A model generated the notes under the pieces. The model ran no database searches, had not been told where the DNA came from, and saw only the letters and a program-made list of their open reading frames with translations. 64,000 bases of DNA from Bathynomus jamesi (Eukaryota > Arthropoda > Malacostraca > Isopoda > Cirolanidae): the NCBI GenBank assembly GCA_023014485.1, contig JAJOZX010012111.1, forward strand, positions 49,470-113,469. The letters run 5' to 3'. Positions 42,578 through 53,028 of this stretch are shown in pieces. Every line of letters begins with the position of its first letter. Within the stretch, counting starts at the first letter, position 1. Position numbers and translations under genes: made by a program.

Positions 42578-43240
42578 CAAATGTAAAGGTAATAATAATA
42601 AATGTTAAAAAACGTAAATGCAATAATAAATGCAGTAATTATGTCAAAATAATAGAATCTGTACGTATAGAACAAGAAGATAGTTTTAATTTGTGCGAAT
42701 GTACTTGTAAGCGGGACCCCTTAATAAAAAAAATGCCTTTCTGGGGTTGTGGGAACAGGATCTAGCCTAGGTGCGAATTCCTTAATGGTCTCTGGATTGT
42801 TTCCTTCTCGCCTTTTTCATTCGTTTATCGGTTTACAATTTCTGTATAATAAACAACAATGTAATAATTAATGTAATAATAAATTTATAGTTTCTGTAAT
42901 AAATAATAATGCAATAATAAATGTAATAAATTTAATAATAAGTGTGATAATTATGTAAAAAAGTAATAGAATCTGTATGTATAGAACAAGATGATAGTTT
43001 TAAATTTGTGCGAATGTACTTATAAACGGGTCCCTTTAATAAAAATGCCCTTCCAGTGTCGGGAGAACGGGATCTAACCTAGGTGCGAATTTCTTAATGG
43101 TCCCTGGACTGTTTTCCCTCCTGTTTTTGGTTCATTCGTTTTTCTGTATCCACCCGAAGAGGATGCCAGTGGGCATCGAAACTGTTGTGGAAATAAACTC
43201 TGTCTATTAGAGTGGGTTTTAATTATTATCATTTTGACCT
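42578..43240 (+). mobile_element. Two tandem PLE 3' terminal units
   Basis: Each unit reads microsatellite, TAATAGAATCTGTAxGTATA, GAACAAGA(A/T)GATAGTTTTAA, TTTGTGCGAATGTACTT, GGATCTAxCCTAGGTGCGAA and TTCATTCGTTT. The first is 42578-42850 and the second 42851-43240; the PLE at 36240-40430 ends with the same block. Only the second unit continues into the hammerhead-like core. Such partial tandem copies are a known PLE habit. Confidence 0.7.
43154..43181 (+). ncRNA. Hammerhead-like motif of the PLE 3' end
   Basis: CCGAAGA, stem GATGCC/GGCATC (6 bp) with loop AGTG, then GAAAC. One base departs from CUGANGA. The inverted copy is at 35812-35838. Confidence 0.4.
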
Positions 43241-43264
43241 TCACTTAAAAAACAGTGAAGTTTT

Positions 43265-43265
43265 T

Positions 43266-43301
<36 letters not shown>
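43265..43301. repeat. (TA)n tract
   Basis: TA microsatellite directly outside the 3' end of the minus-strand PLE arm. Confidence 0.9.
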
Positions 43302-43302
<1 letters not shown>

Positions 43303-44808
43303 TGCAAACCCACAAGGAAAAAGAAAAACGATTCCAAGGCCTTTCGTGTATTCAAAGCTACACCTCGTCAGGGAATGAAGTTAAAAGGCGAGATGCCCAT
43401 AAATATATACAACGTACAGGAAAAACAAAACAATTAGGACATACTTAACAAGGGTTAATGAGAGGCAAAAGAAATTTTAACATGATATCGTCAATTTTAT
43501 AAGTCCCCGAACTGTTATTGAAATTGTTTTTAAAATGAATAAATGCACATTCTAGAATATTTCGTTCTATTATATATCTGTTTTTAACAAGCGCTTTAGA
43601 ACTATCCCACTTGATGCTATGGTTACATCTATACATATGGTTAAATAAAGCATTGGAAGTACTAGCTGTTCTACAAGCATATTTATGCTGTTTTACCCTA
43701 ATATCTAACGTTTTACCGGTTTGGCCTATATATACTGACTACTGAGTTACATTGTGTACATCCGATCGAATACACACAACCAACAACATTATCAGGGCTA
43801 TTCTTTATTAGGCGTGATTTAACAGTATTATTATACTTAAAGATTACATTAATGCCAATTGCTTTAAGTACAGTTGGAAGGTATTGAAAATTAACATGGT
43901 AAGGTAGGCTAAGGATATTTTTACGCTGAAATTCCTTTACAATTACATTATTATAATACCTATTCTTGGCTTTCTTAAGACAGTTATCTAAAAATGAAAT
44001 AGGATAACATAATTTAGTACCAATATTCATAATATTGCATAACTCGGAATCTAAAAATTCAGGACTGACAACTCTCAATGCTCGAAGAAACATAGCAGAG
44101 AAAATAGAGGATTTAATCGAAGGATGATGGTCAGAATAAAAATGCACGTAAGAGTTATTATTAGTAGGCTTACGGTAGACTTCATATTTGAACTGATTAG
44201 AGCATCTCCAAATTTTTAGATCAAGAAAAGATAGGCTTCCCTCATTTTCTTTTTCAACTGTAAACTTAATAGATGGGGCTAAATTGTTGAGCCTACCAAG
44301 AAATAAGCACATCCAAATTATTAGGCCAAAGGCATAAAATATCATCTATATACCTGTACCAAACCAGGTTAAAATTAACAATCGTAGGCAAAATTCTACT
44401 TTCAAAAAATTCCATATATAAATTAGCTAGTACAGGTGAAAGGGGATTTCCCATAGCCAATCCAAACGACATAACATAAAACTTATTTTCAAACTGAAAT
44501 TTACAATCTTTGACACACAGCTTAATTAACTCAATAAGAGTGTTGTGTTGAACAGGGAAAGAATATTCAGAAATCTTATCTTTTAAGAAATCAAGTAGGT
44601 CATCAACAGGGACTTTTGTGAATAGCGAGCATACATCGAAACTTACCAATTTGAAATTAGGGTCATTAGGGAACTTCAGTTTGTCAATAAGATCCATGCT
44701 ATTTACAATATGTGACTCAGAAATAGAGCCAACTAACGGTGTTAATAAACTAACTAACCATTTTGATAGCTTATAGGTTACGGAGCCCACTGAGCTAACA
44801 ATAGGCCT
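43302..44808 (-). pseudogene. Penelope-like element, left arm of the palindrome
   Basis: Minus strand encodes the same protein as 53029-54258: PIVSSVGSVTYKLSKWLVSL, SFDVCSLFTKVPVDDLL, SFGLAMGNPLSPVLANLYME, WYRYIDDILCLWPNNLD, SFLDLKIWRCSN, VYRKPTNNNSYVHFYSDH and NVVGCVYSIGCTQCN. There is a frameshift near 44300 after NNLDV and another at the start of GIY-YIG near 43740. C-terminal sequence (MYRCNHSIKWDSSKALVKN) is at 43445-43636. Its 5' part continues beyond the BEL element at 52889-53015. Confidence 0.85.
43342..43371 (-). ncRNA. Hammerhead-like core, best example
   Basis: Minus strand CTGACGA, then a stem GTGTA/TACAC with loop GCTTTGAA, then GAAA and GGCC. Both conserved boxes match the hammerhead consensus exactly and stem II is a perfect 5 bp. 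The position is about 40-70 bp from the PLE 3' end. Stem III and the cleavage triplet are not obvious. Confidence 0.45.
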
Positions 44809-45591
44809 TATGGAAAAACTATACGCGCTCACAACATGGTATCATATGTGGTACATTTATTTCATAATTAAATATAAATTATTAATTAATTGAATTAAAT
44901 ATCTATACAAAATTGCCTCGGGATTGGCGACATAGCCTATTGGGAATGAAATAATTGAATTGCCATACGTACAAAGAACCTGTATGTATGAATCAGCCTC
45001 ACATAGCAACAAGAAAACCCAATTTATTGTTTAGTCTACCAAAGAAAAGTAGACTAAACAAAATGTTGCTAGAACGGCAAATAATACACGAGAACCAAGG
45101 AACGGCTCTCAGGGCTGTTTATTCCAAGCGAAGCTTTAAACGCGGAGGATGTCTTTGTCCCCCCTAGAGTCCTGAGTGAATTCCTTATAATATAAAACCT
45201 AATGACTATAAAAGGATAGGCCTATTCCTTCAGGGGTTTATATAGTGACTGCCTATATTAATTACCTTAAGTAAATTCGCCGCGTAACCCCATCGTGGCG
45301 ACCCTACACCGAAAATGACCGTCACGCCCTACATCGAAACAAACAAAGACCCAGCAAAAATAAGGTGAGCAATTTCAGTTTTTATTAACATAAGGCTTTC
45401 CCAACTCCCGATGCTAGAATTACCGTAATCAATATAAATATAAAGAGGTCCTTTAAAGACCTACATATTTATAACTCTCTAACGAAAAAGCATAGGGCTT
45501 TTGTCGGTAACCCTCCACTGACGTCTGTTGGAAATTTCCAACGGATGAGGGCACAGGCAATCAACCCATAGCCCTATATAGTTTTTTCAAA
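44809..45591 (+). repeat. 5' LTR of the BEL element
   Basis: Runs from TATGGAAAAACTATACGCGC to TTTTTTCAAA. It is the same length as the 3' LTR, and I found no mismatch by reading. TATA box at 45207-45215. The following TGGTGGCCCTGTGT is a candidate tRNA primer site. A related TTTTTTCATATGGTGGCC sequence recurs at about 45706-45723. Confidence 0.85.
45207..45215 (+). promoter_or_regulatory. TATA box, 5' LTR
   Basis: TATAAAAGG, the likely promoter of the retroelement genomic RNA. The equivalent in the 3' LTR is 52499-52507. Confidence 0.5.
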
Positions 45592-46129
45592 TGGTGGCCC
45601 TGTGTATGGGGAACTAACCCCTCTAAAATTTACACTGACACACGCAGAGGCTAGGCTTAACTCAGTAGGCCTAACCCCAATTTCAACCGTAACCCCACTA
45701 TAGTTTTTTCATATGGTGGCCTAAGCAACTGGGAACCGATCCTTTACCTTTACACTAATCGAAAACAAAGGCTTGTTCATTTAACAGACATAACTTATTT
45801 TAGGTCCTAAAAATAATAGGCCCGCAACATTAAGCCTATTTAATAGGTCCTACTCTTCAAATTCAAAACTAAGCCTTGTTAATTTAACAGGCTTAACTCA
45901 TTTGAGGTCCTATAAAATAATAGGCCCAAACATAAGCCTACTTGGTAGGCCCAACAAATAGGCCTATTTAGTAGGCCCACCTAACTTTACCTTACATAAT
46001 AGGCCTACCTCTTAAAGTAGGCCTTACTCTTTACACTCAAGGCCTATCCTAACTAAAAACATTGTGAATTTTTAATTTAACCTGTGGCGCAGGTTATATA
46101 AAAAACTTATTACTGTACAGTAATTTAAC

Positions 46130-48391
46130 TTGCTCAACATCACAAAAATTAAACTCAGAACTTTAACACTAACAACAATTATGGAAGACTTGGACAAAAG
46201 GGTAAGAAACCCAGACCAAGAAAACAAAAACACAGACCTTGGGGCTACGGCACCATCTCAAAATCACAAAAAATTAATGAGGAAAAAATCAGCACGTAAA
46301 GGTGTCATCACCAAACTGTACAATGATTTCAAACAAAAGGAACCTACAAGATATGATCTTGAAACAACATTAAATTCTATTACTCGTTACAAACAAGAAA
46401 TTTTCATACTAGATGAAGACATAATTACAGAAATTGATGACACAATTGAACTAACAGATGATGAGTATTCTACTCTCCTACTTGACAATGAAAATTACAT
46501 TACAAAAATTAACAACTATATTTCTGAAATTCAAAACCAACTTGATGAGTGCAAAAAAGAAGACACATACGAAAGCTTCTTAGAAGCTACAAGAAATGCT
46601 TCATTTAGCCCTCCCAATGTGGCTGAGGGCAATGAACTAAAATCAAAATTGCCTACACTTGCAGTACCCACTTTTGAGGGTGACAGAGCCAAATTTCAAT
46701 CTTTTATTGAAAAATTTCATAGCCTTATAGGTAATAAAAACTACATTACAGATGTTGATAAATTTAGTTATTTAGTGAACTATCTGAAAGGCCCAGCCTT
46801 AAGATTAGTGGAATCACTACCAGCCATAGGTACTTCTTATTCTGTAGCAATAGAATTACTTAACAGAAATTACATGAATAAGGATGAAATTATACATGAT
46901 TTGGCTCTTAAAGTAATGAACATGCGAACCCCAAAAGACAACTATGGTGACCTCTTTGATTTTTACTGTGAGTTTGAATGTCTCATGGGACAACTTAAAA
47001 ACAATAATTTAAACATTGCAGAAACAGCTTGGATCATTCAAGCTGTTGTTTTTGAAAAGCTCCCTTCTAAAGTCAAAGAGATATTTCATCAGAGGACAAC
47101 TGACATATACCCTAGCCTTAATAAACTAAGAGAAGATTTCCCAACTGTACTGGCACTTTACAAATCAAGTTACACACACCCAAAATTTAACACAGAACAA
47201 GAAAAAACCAACAATGCAGAAAACCAAAAACCTAACAAAAGATTTCAACACTTACCAGTTACATCAAAACACAACCGCAAAACTCAATTTGCAGAAAATA
47301 AAGTGACAGAAAAAGACTCAAAGACTCCTACTCTGCAAAACTTTAATGTAGCTACTTTTGAGTATAATCCCACACCATGCAAATTTTGTTTTAGCAGTGA
47401 ACATTATTCTACAAATTGTCCCAAATACAAAGACTTTACAGCAAGGTCAAAACGTTGTGAACAACTAAACTTATGCAAAAAATGCACTGGATCAGGGCAC
47501 CAAAAGTCAAATTGCAAATCAAATTTGATATACAATTGTAAGTTTTGCAACAGTTTTGACCATGTTACCCCTATGTGTAATACACACACAGACATTGGAA
47601 AAACTGACAAACATTATGAACAAACACCCAAATCAAACCAAAACAAACAGAAACAAACCAAAAATGCTATGAATGGACATATCAGTTCATCTAGCATTAA
47701 CCACAATTCAAAAATTCTTTTACCAACCACAACTTTGGAAATCCAAAACAAAAGAGGACAAATAGTACAGGTTAGGTGTCTTTTAGATACCTGCTCACAA
47801 CAAACATTTGTAACTAAACAACTGATAGAAAAATTGGGACTTCAAAACCAACAAGGAGATGAAGATCTCTCTATTTCATCATTTATCAATAAAAACCCAG
47901 TACAAGCCAGTTTTAAAACTGCAAATATAACTTTAACTCTTGATGAAACATTTGAAACCCTTAAGGTTGTTGTTGTGGACAAAGTAGAACAAGAAAAAAT
48001 ACAAATAGCTGGGTTAAAACAAGCTTTGCTCCAACTTCAAAATAAATACACGATAGCTGATAAAACCCTTAATGCAGATGTAGTTGATGATATACATATG
48101 CTCATGGGGGCTGACTATCTTCATCTGGTCCATAGAGGCATCATTAAAATTGGAGATGGAATAGCCATACAAACTCCCACAGGTATTGCTCTTTTGGGTG
48201 ACATAACTAAATACCATCTTACTACTGACACAGAAAACACAGAACATGAACAAAATTTACGCAAAACAAAATCACCACAGTCACAAATTTCTGACTATGT
48301 GACAAACTCGAACTACAAAAACACTGTCATAATCCCACATCATTTGAATGAAAATGATTCCACATTGGATGAAGGGTTACAGCAGTTGTGA
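46130..48391 (+). CDS. BEL Gag-protease part
   Basis: 753 residues. The likely true start is the internal Met18 (MEDLDKRVRN, 46181). A Gag region of the DUF1759 kind spans about 175-345 (PTLAVPTFEGDRAKFQSFI, LVNYLKGPALRLVESLPA). Three CCHC knuckles follow at 417-430, 449-462 and 470-483, binding RNA. The aspartic protease active site reads CLLDTCSQQTF (553-556 DTCS), where DSG or DTG is usual, so processing may be impaired. The frame stops at a TGA inside the conserved LLESVGI linker and resumes in the same frame, so the stop is a point nonsense change where family members have Trp. Confidence 0.85.
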   Translation: MLNITKIKLRTLTLTTIMEDLDKRVRNPDQENKNTDLGATAPSQNHKKLMRKKSARKGVITKLYNDFKQKEPTRYDLETTLNSITRYKQEIFILDEDIITEIDDTIELTDDEYSTLLLDNENYITKINNYISEIQNQLDECKKEDTYESFLEATRNASFSPPNVAEGNELKSKLPTLAVPTFEGDRAKFQSFIEKFHSLIGNKNYITDVDKFSYLVNYLKGPALRLVESLPAIGTSYSVAIELLNRNYMNKDEIIHDLALKVMNMRTPKDNYGDLFDFYCEFECLMGQLKNNNLNIAETAWIIQAVVFEKLPSKVKEIFHQRTTDIYPSLNKLREDFPTVLALYKSSYTHPKFNTEQEKTNNAENQKPNKRFQHLPVTSKHNRKTQFAENKVTEKDSKTPTLQNFNVATFEYNPTPCKFCFSSEHYSTNCPKYKDFTARSKRCEQLNLCKKCTGSGHQKSNCKSNLIYNCKFCNSFDHVTPMCNTHTDIGKTDKHYEQTPKSNQNKQKQTKNAMNGHISSSSINHNSKILLPTTTLEIQNKRGQIVQVRCLLDTCSQQTFVTKQLIEKLGLQNQQGDEDLSISSFINKNPVQASFKTANITLTLDETFETLKVVVVDKVEQEKIQIAGLKQALLQLQNKYTIADKTLNADVVDDIHMLMGADYLHLVHRGIIKIGDGIAIQTPTGIALLGDITKYHLTTDTENTEHEQNLRKTKSPQSQISDYVTNSNYKNTVIIPHHLNENDSTLDEGLQQL

Positions 48392-49774
48392 CTATTAGAA
48401 TCAGTTGGCATAAAGGACAGTACTATTACACATGAAGACCAATTGATGACAGAACAATTTAAGAATACATTACAACACAGAGACAATCAATACTATGTGG
48501 AGCTGCCTTGGAAAACACCTTGTCCAGAAATAATGGACAATTTGAAAGTAGCTAAGGCACATCTGTATAAAAATTACAGAAAACTAAAAAATGACAATCT
48601 TTTAGAACAATACAACAACATATTCAAGGAACAAATAGAAAGGGGCTTCATTGAAGAAGTTACTGATGAACCCTTTAAAAAACGAGGTTGTCATTATTTA
48701 ACACACAGGGGAGTTTACAGAGAAGACTCATCCACAACTAAACTAAGAGTAGTATACAACTGTAGTTTAAAAGACACAAATTCTGTTAGTTTAAATGATT
48801 GTCTCATGGAAGGCCCAAACCTTGTCTCAGATCTTGTAAAAATTCTCCTTTGCTTCCGTTTAGACAATTATGCAGTACAAAGTGACATAGAAAAAGCATT
48901 CCTCTGTATAAATTTGAAGCTTGAGTATGATAAAAATCATCTCAGGTTTTTGTGGTTGAATGATCCACATGACCTTAACAAAGGTTTCAAAACCTACAGA
49001 TTTAAAGTAATTATTTTTGGAGCAAATTGCTCTCCAAGTATTCTTGCTTTAACAATTAGAAACCACCTAAACTTATTTCAAGAGGACTTAACAGTTCAGT
49101 TTTTAAAACAAAACTTTTATGTGGATAACCTCATTGGTTCCACTGTAACTGAAGAGGAATTGCTTGAAATTTACCAAATGTCACAACCCATAATGAAGCA
49201 AGGAAATTTTGGATTGAGAGAATGGGTTTCTAATTCTCCTAAATTAAATGAACAAATAACAAAAGACAACAATGGGAACATTGAACCAAACAATTACACG
49301 AAAACACTTGGAATGCTTTGGTTTTTAAAACAGAATTCTGAACACGATGACACTCTTTGCACGAAGAGTTATAACTTAAATCCAAATGCCAATACAAAAA
49401 GACAAGTGCTTTCAGAATCATCCAAAATTTTTGACCCCATTGGATTATATTTACCAGCAACCATAAGATCCAAAATCCTTTTGCAAGACTTATGGAAAAA
49501 GAAAATTGATTGGGATGAACCACTTTCAGTGGAAGACCAACTTCATTGGAAAAAATTAGCCACAGACTTGAACAAAGTTCAAGACATCTACGTACCAAGA
49601 TGTGCTGGCTACAGATTGAAATCGCAAACACTACACATTTTTACAGATGCCAGCACACAAGCTTATGGGTGTTGTGCCTATTTAACAAGTGAAAATGAAA
49701 GTAACTTGGTTTATTCAAAGGCAAAAGTGGCACCCTTAAACCAAAAAAAACTGTACCACAACTTGAATTATTAG
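48392..49774 (+). pseudogene. BEL reverse transcriptase and RNase H start, cut by stop and frameshift
   Basis: In the same frame as Gag after the TGA at 48389-48391. Motifs are TTKLRVVYNCSLKD, AVQSDIEKAFLCINL, YRFKVIIFGANCSPSILAL and FYVDNLIGS (226-229 of the 443-codon part; YVDN is common in this superfamily). LHIFTDASTQAYGC opens RNase H. The frame is lost near 49730-49750 around a run of eight A, after which the protein continues in the next frame at 49783. Copies the genomic RNA when intact. Confidence 0.85.
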
Positions 49775-49782
49775 CTGTCTCA

Positions 49783-51825
49783 TTGGGAGTTAAAACAGCA
49801 AACTTTCTTTCACAAGTGTATAAAGAAGTTGACATAACAAACATTTACTTATGGACAGACAGTCAAATTTGTCTAACATGGGTGACCAACACAGATACAA
49901 CTTCTTGCAAAAATATATTTGTGAAAAACAGACTAACAGAAATCAAAACTGCAAACACAAACCTTGGTATCAAATTTAGGTACATAAAAACAAAGGAGAA
50001 TCCTGCAGACTTTTTGACAAGAGGGCTCTCTTACAAGCTGTTGAAAACAAATAAAATCTGGTATGAAGGGCCCGAATGGCTAACATGTGAGGATCTTTGG
50101 CCAGCCAAAGTAGTTAACCTCACACTCAACTCTACAACAACTGAAAAGATCACTGAGGACAAACCTATATTTGACTATCACCTTTATTCAGACCTAAACA
50201 AACTCTTGAGAATTACAGTCTATTGCTGCAAGTTTGTCAATAGCTACCTTCTCAAACACTGTCCTCAGAAAGCCTTTTCTAACTTAACAGAAACTGCAAC
50301 AAAATACTGGCTCAAACAGATACAAGCTTCAGAATTTGACAAGGAGTTGAAGTATCTTAGGTCCAGTAGCACATTAAACAAAGGTATTCCTTCACTTGTC
50401 ATGGATCTAAATCTGTACCTGGATACAGAGGGTCTGATAAGGTGTAAAGGAAGGCTTAACAAGTCAACTTTGACTTACAACTCTAAGCACCCAATTCTTC
50501 TTCCAAGGAGAAATCACTTCACAAAACTCATCATCAGGGATACCCACAACAAAATACACCACATGGGAGTCCCACAAACCCTGACAGAGCTGAGAAAAAC
50601 TTACTGGCTACCAAAGGGTAGAACTGAAACAAAGAAAATTTTAAACACATGCATTCCTTGTAAACGTATCCATTCACGACCCTTTAAGACCCCAAGCCCT
50701 CCAGACCTACCTGTGGAACGAGTAACATTTACTCGGCCATTTGAAACCACGGGTATTGACTACACTGGAGCGGTAAATGTGAGTTTTGGAGACAAAATGG
50801 ATTCAAAGGAATACAAAGTGTACATTGTACTCTTCACCTGTGCTGCCACACGTGCCATATGTCTAGACATAGTAGAAGATCTGACAGCAGAAGCTTTTAT
50901 TGCTGCTTTCAGACGATTTTGTGCACACAATTCTGTACCCAAAACTATATGGTCAGACAATGCCACATACTTCAAATCTGGTGAAAGAATTATTCATCAG
51001 ATTTGTGACAGTGAAACAGTACAAACTCATTTAACCAAACACAACATAACCTGGAAGTACATTCCTGTTAATACACCATGGTATGGTTCAATTTGGGAAA
51101 GAAACATACAAACTGTAAAGAACTGCCTTAAAAAGACTATTGGGACAAAACATCTACAACTTTTTGAACTCATGACTATTCTGTCAGAAATTGAAAATGT
51201 TGTCAACAACAGACCATTAACTTATGTGGGAGATGGTATTAATGAGCCAGAACCTCTCACACCAAACCACCTAATTAAGGGAGAAACAGTAAACATGTTA
51301 CCAGAATCTGAACATAACAATACAGAGGATCCAGATTGGGAAATAGGACACAAAGAACTCAACACAAAATACCAACATTTGACACAAATCAAAACTCAAT
51401 TTATAACAAAATGGAGAGAAGAATACTTAACAAGTCTTAGAGAAAGACATAAACAATTAACAAAACAAAGTTGGAATGATTCAGTCAAAATTGGGGACAT
51501 TGTGTTGATACATGACAAGACACCAAGACAACATTGGTCAATGGGAAAAGTCTTGGAACTCAAAACTGGTGAAGACGAAGTTACCAGGGTTGTAAAACTG
51601 AAAACAGCAACTGGTGAGACCACCAGAGATATCACATTACTATATCCTTTGGAGTGTGGGGCTAAATTAGAACCATTACCCCAAAGGATGGATCAGGATA
51701 CTATTGGGGAGGAATCTCTCAATGTGCCTGATGTAACTCAGACTAAACCAGACAGGCCTCAAAGAAAGACTGCTTTGAAAGCCAGAAAACTTTTACAAGA
51801 AAAAATTAAGACTGGTGACTTATAA
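49783..51825 (+). pseudogene. BEL RNase H end, integrase and C-terminal DUF5641-like domain
   Basis: 680 codons. LWTDSQICLTWV completes RNase H. A zinc-binding HxxxH...CxxC region (HHMGVPQTLTELRKTYWLP, ILNTCIPCKRI) precedes the integrase core with TTGIDYTGA (Asp near 326), IWSDNATYF (Asp near 391) and WERNIQTVK (Glu near 440). A triad of this spacing inserts the cDNA. The C-terminus (IGDIVLIHD, HWSMGKVLELKTGED, RDITLLYPLE) is the tail typical of BEL/Pao polyproteins. The part itself is fully open; only its junction with the previous frame is broken. Confidence 0.85.
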
Positions 51826-52100
51826 AACTTACACAAACTGAGCAAAGTTAAAATGCTTAATAACTTTACTTTAATCCCATAAATTTCCTATACCTAAAGG
51901 GAGTCAAACTGATTGACATAACTTTAACTAAACTTGAGAAGTTGGCCTCTTGAACTTTAATATTTAAATAGGTCTTGAGTAACCTCTCTCTCCCTAAATT
52001 TCTACTTTATTCTTTTCAATCCATTTCACATGGTTTAAAACACAGTTTATCAAAAAATTTGATCTATAACATACAAATTTTTCTCCGGCCCCCCCCAGTA

Positions 52101-52883
52101 TATGGAAAAACTATACGCGCTCACAACATGGTATCATATGTGGTACATTTATTTCATAATTAAATATAAATTATTAATTAATTGAATTAAATATCTATAC
52201 AAAATTGCCTCGGGATTGGCGACATAGCCTATTGGGAATGAAATAATTGAATTGCCATACGTACAAAGAACCTGTATGTATGAATCAGCCTCACATAGCA
52301 ACAAGAAAACCCAATTTATTGTTTAGTCTACCAAAGAAAAGTAGACTAAACAAAATGTTGCTAGAACGGCAAATAATACACGAGAACCAAGGAACGGCTC
52401 TCAGGGCTGTTTATTCCAAGCGAAGCTTTAAACGCGGAGGATGTCTTTGTCCCCCCTAGAGTCCTGAGTGAATTCCTTATAATATAAAACCTAATGACTA
52501 TAAAAGGATAGGCCTATTCCTTCAGGGGTTTATATAGTGACTGCCTATATTAATTACCTTAAGTAAATTCGCCGCGTAACCCCATCGTGGCGACCCTACA
52601 CCGAAAATGACCGTCACGCCCTACATCGAAACAAACAAAGACCCAGCAAAAATAAGGTGAGCAATTTCAGTTTTTATTAACATAAGGCTTTCCCAACTCC
52701 CGATGCTAGAATTACCGTAATCAATATAAATATAAAGAGGTCCTTTAAAGACCTACATATTTATAACTCTCTAACGAAAAAGCATAGGGCTTTTGTCGGT
52801 AACCCTCCACTGACGTCTGTTGGAAATTTCCAACGGATGAGGGCACAGGCAATCAACCCATAGCCCTATATAGTTTTTTCAAA
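52101..52883 (+). repeat. 3' LTR of the BEL element
   Basis: 783 bp, matching the 5' LTR along its length as far as I could read. TATA box at 52499-52507. Followed by the GGCCT duplication and resumed PLE sequence. Confidence 0.85.
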
Positions 52884-52888
52884 GGCCT

Positions 52889-53015
52889 CATGGGATTATT
52901 AACTTTGTGTGTTTTTACTAAGCCGTACAGATATGGTAGTGACGAATTGATACTAAGAAACTGCTGTGAAAGCCCATTATAGTTATTTTTTAATATTTCT
53001 CTTAATTTTCTATTA
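52889..53015 (-). pseudogene. 5' end of the left PLE arm, beyond the BEL insertion
   Basis: The exact inverse of 53034-53160. It completes the minus-strand PLE copy whose bulk is at 43302-44808. The two arms meet around an 18-nt loop (53016-53033). Confidence 0.85.
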
Positions 53016-53028
53016 AGATGTTAATAAA

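Larger units (their letters stand above)
44809..52883 (+). mobile_element. BEL/Pao LTR retrotransposon, full length
   Basis: Two 783-bp LTRs enclose gag-protease, reverse transcriptase, RNase H and integrase in BEL/Pao order. A 5-bp target duplication GGCCT is at 44804-44808 and 52884-52888. The target is the PLE arm: joining the flanks restores PLE sequence. No polypurine tract is evident before the 3' LTR; a run of C occurs instead (52089-52096). Confidence 0.9.

Noticed and set aside
44955..45167. 70-codon ORF in each LTR
   Set aside because: It is identical in both LTRs simply because the LTRs match; there is no start context or domain to suggest a gene.
46130..51825. Endogenous retrovirus with an envelope gene
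   Set aside because: No envelope-like ORF follows the integrase; domain order and the C-terminal tail are those of BEL/Pao retrotransposons.
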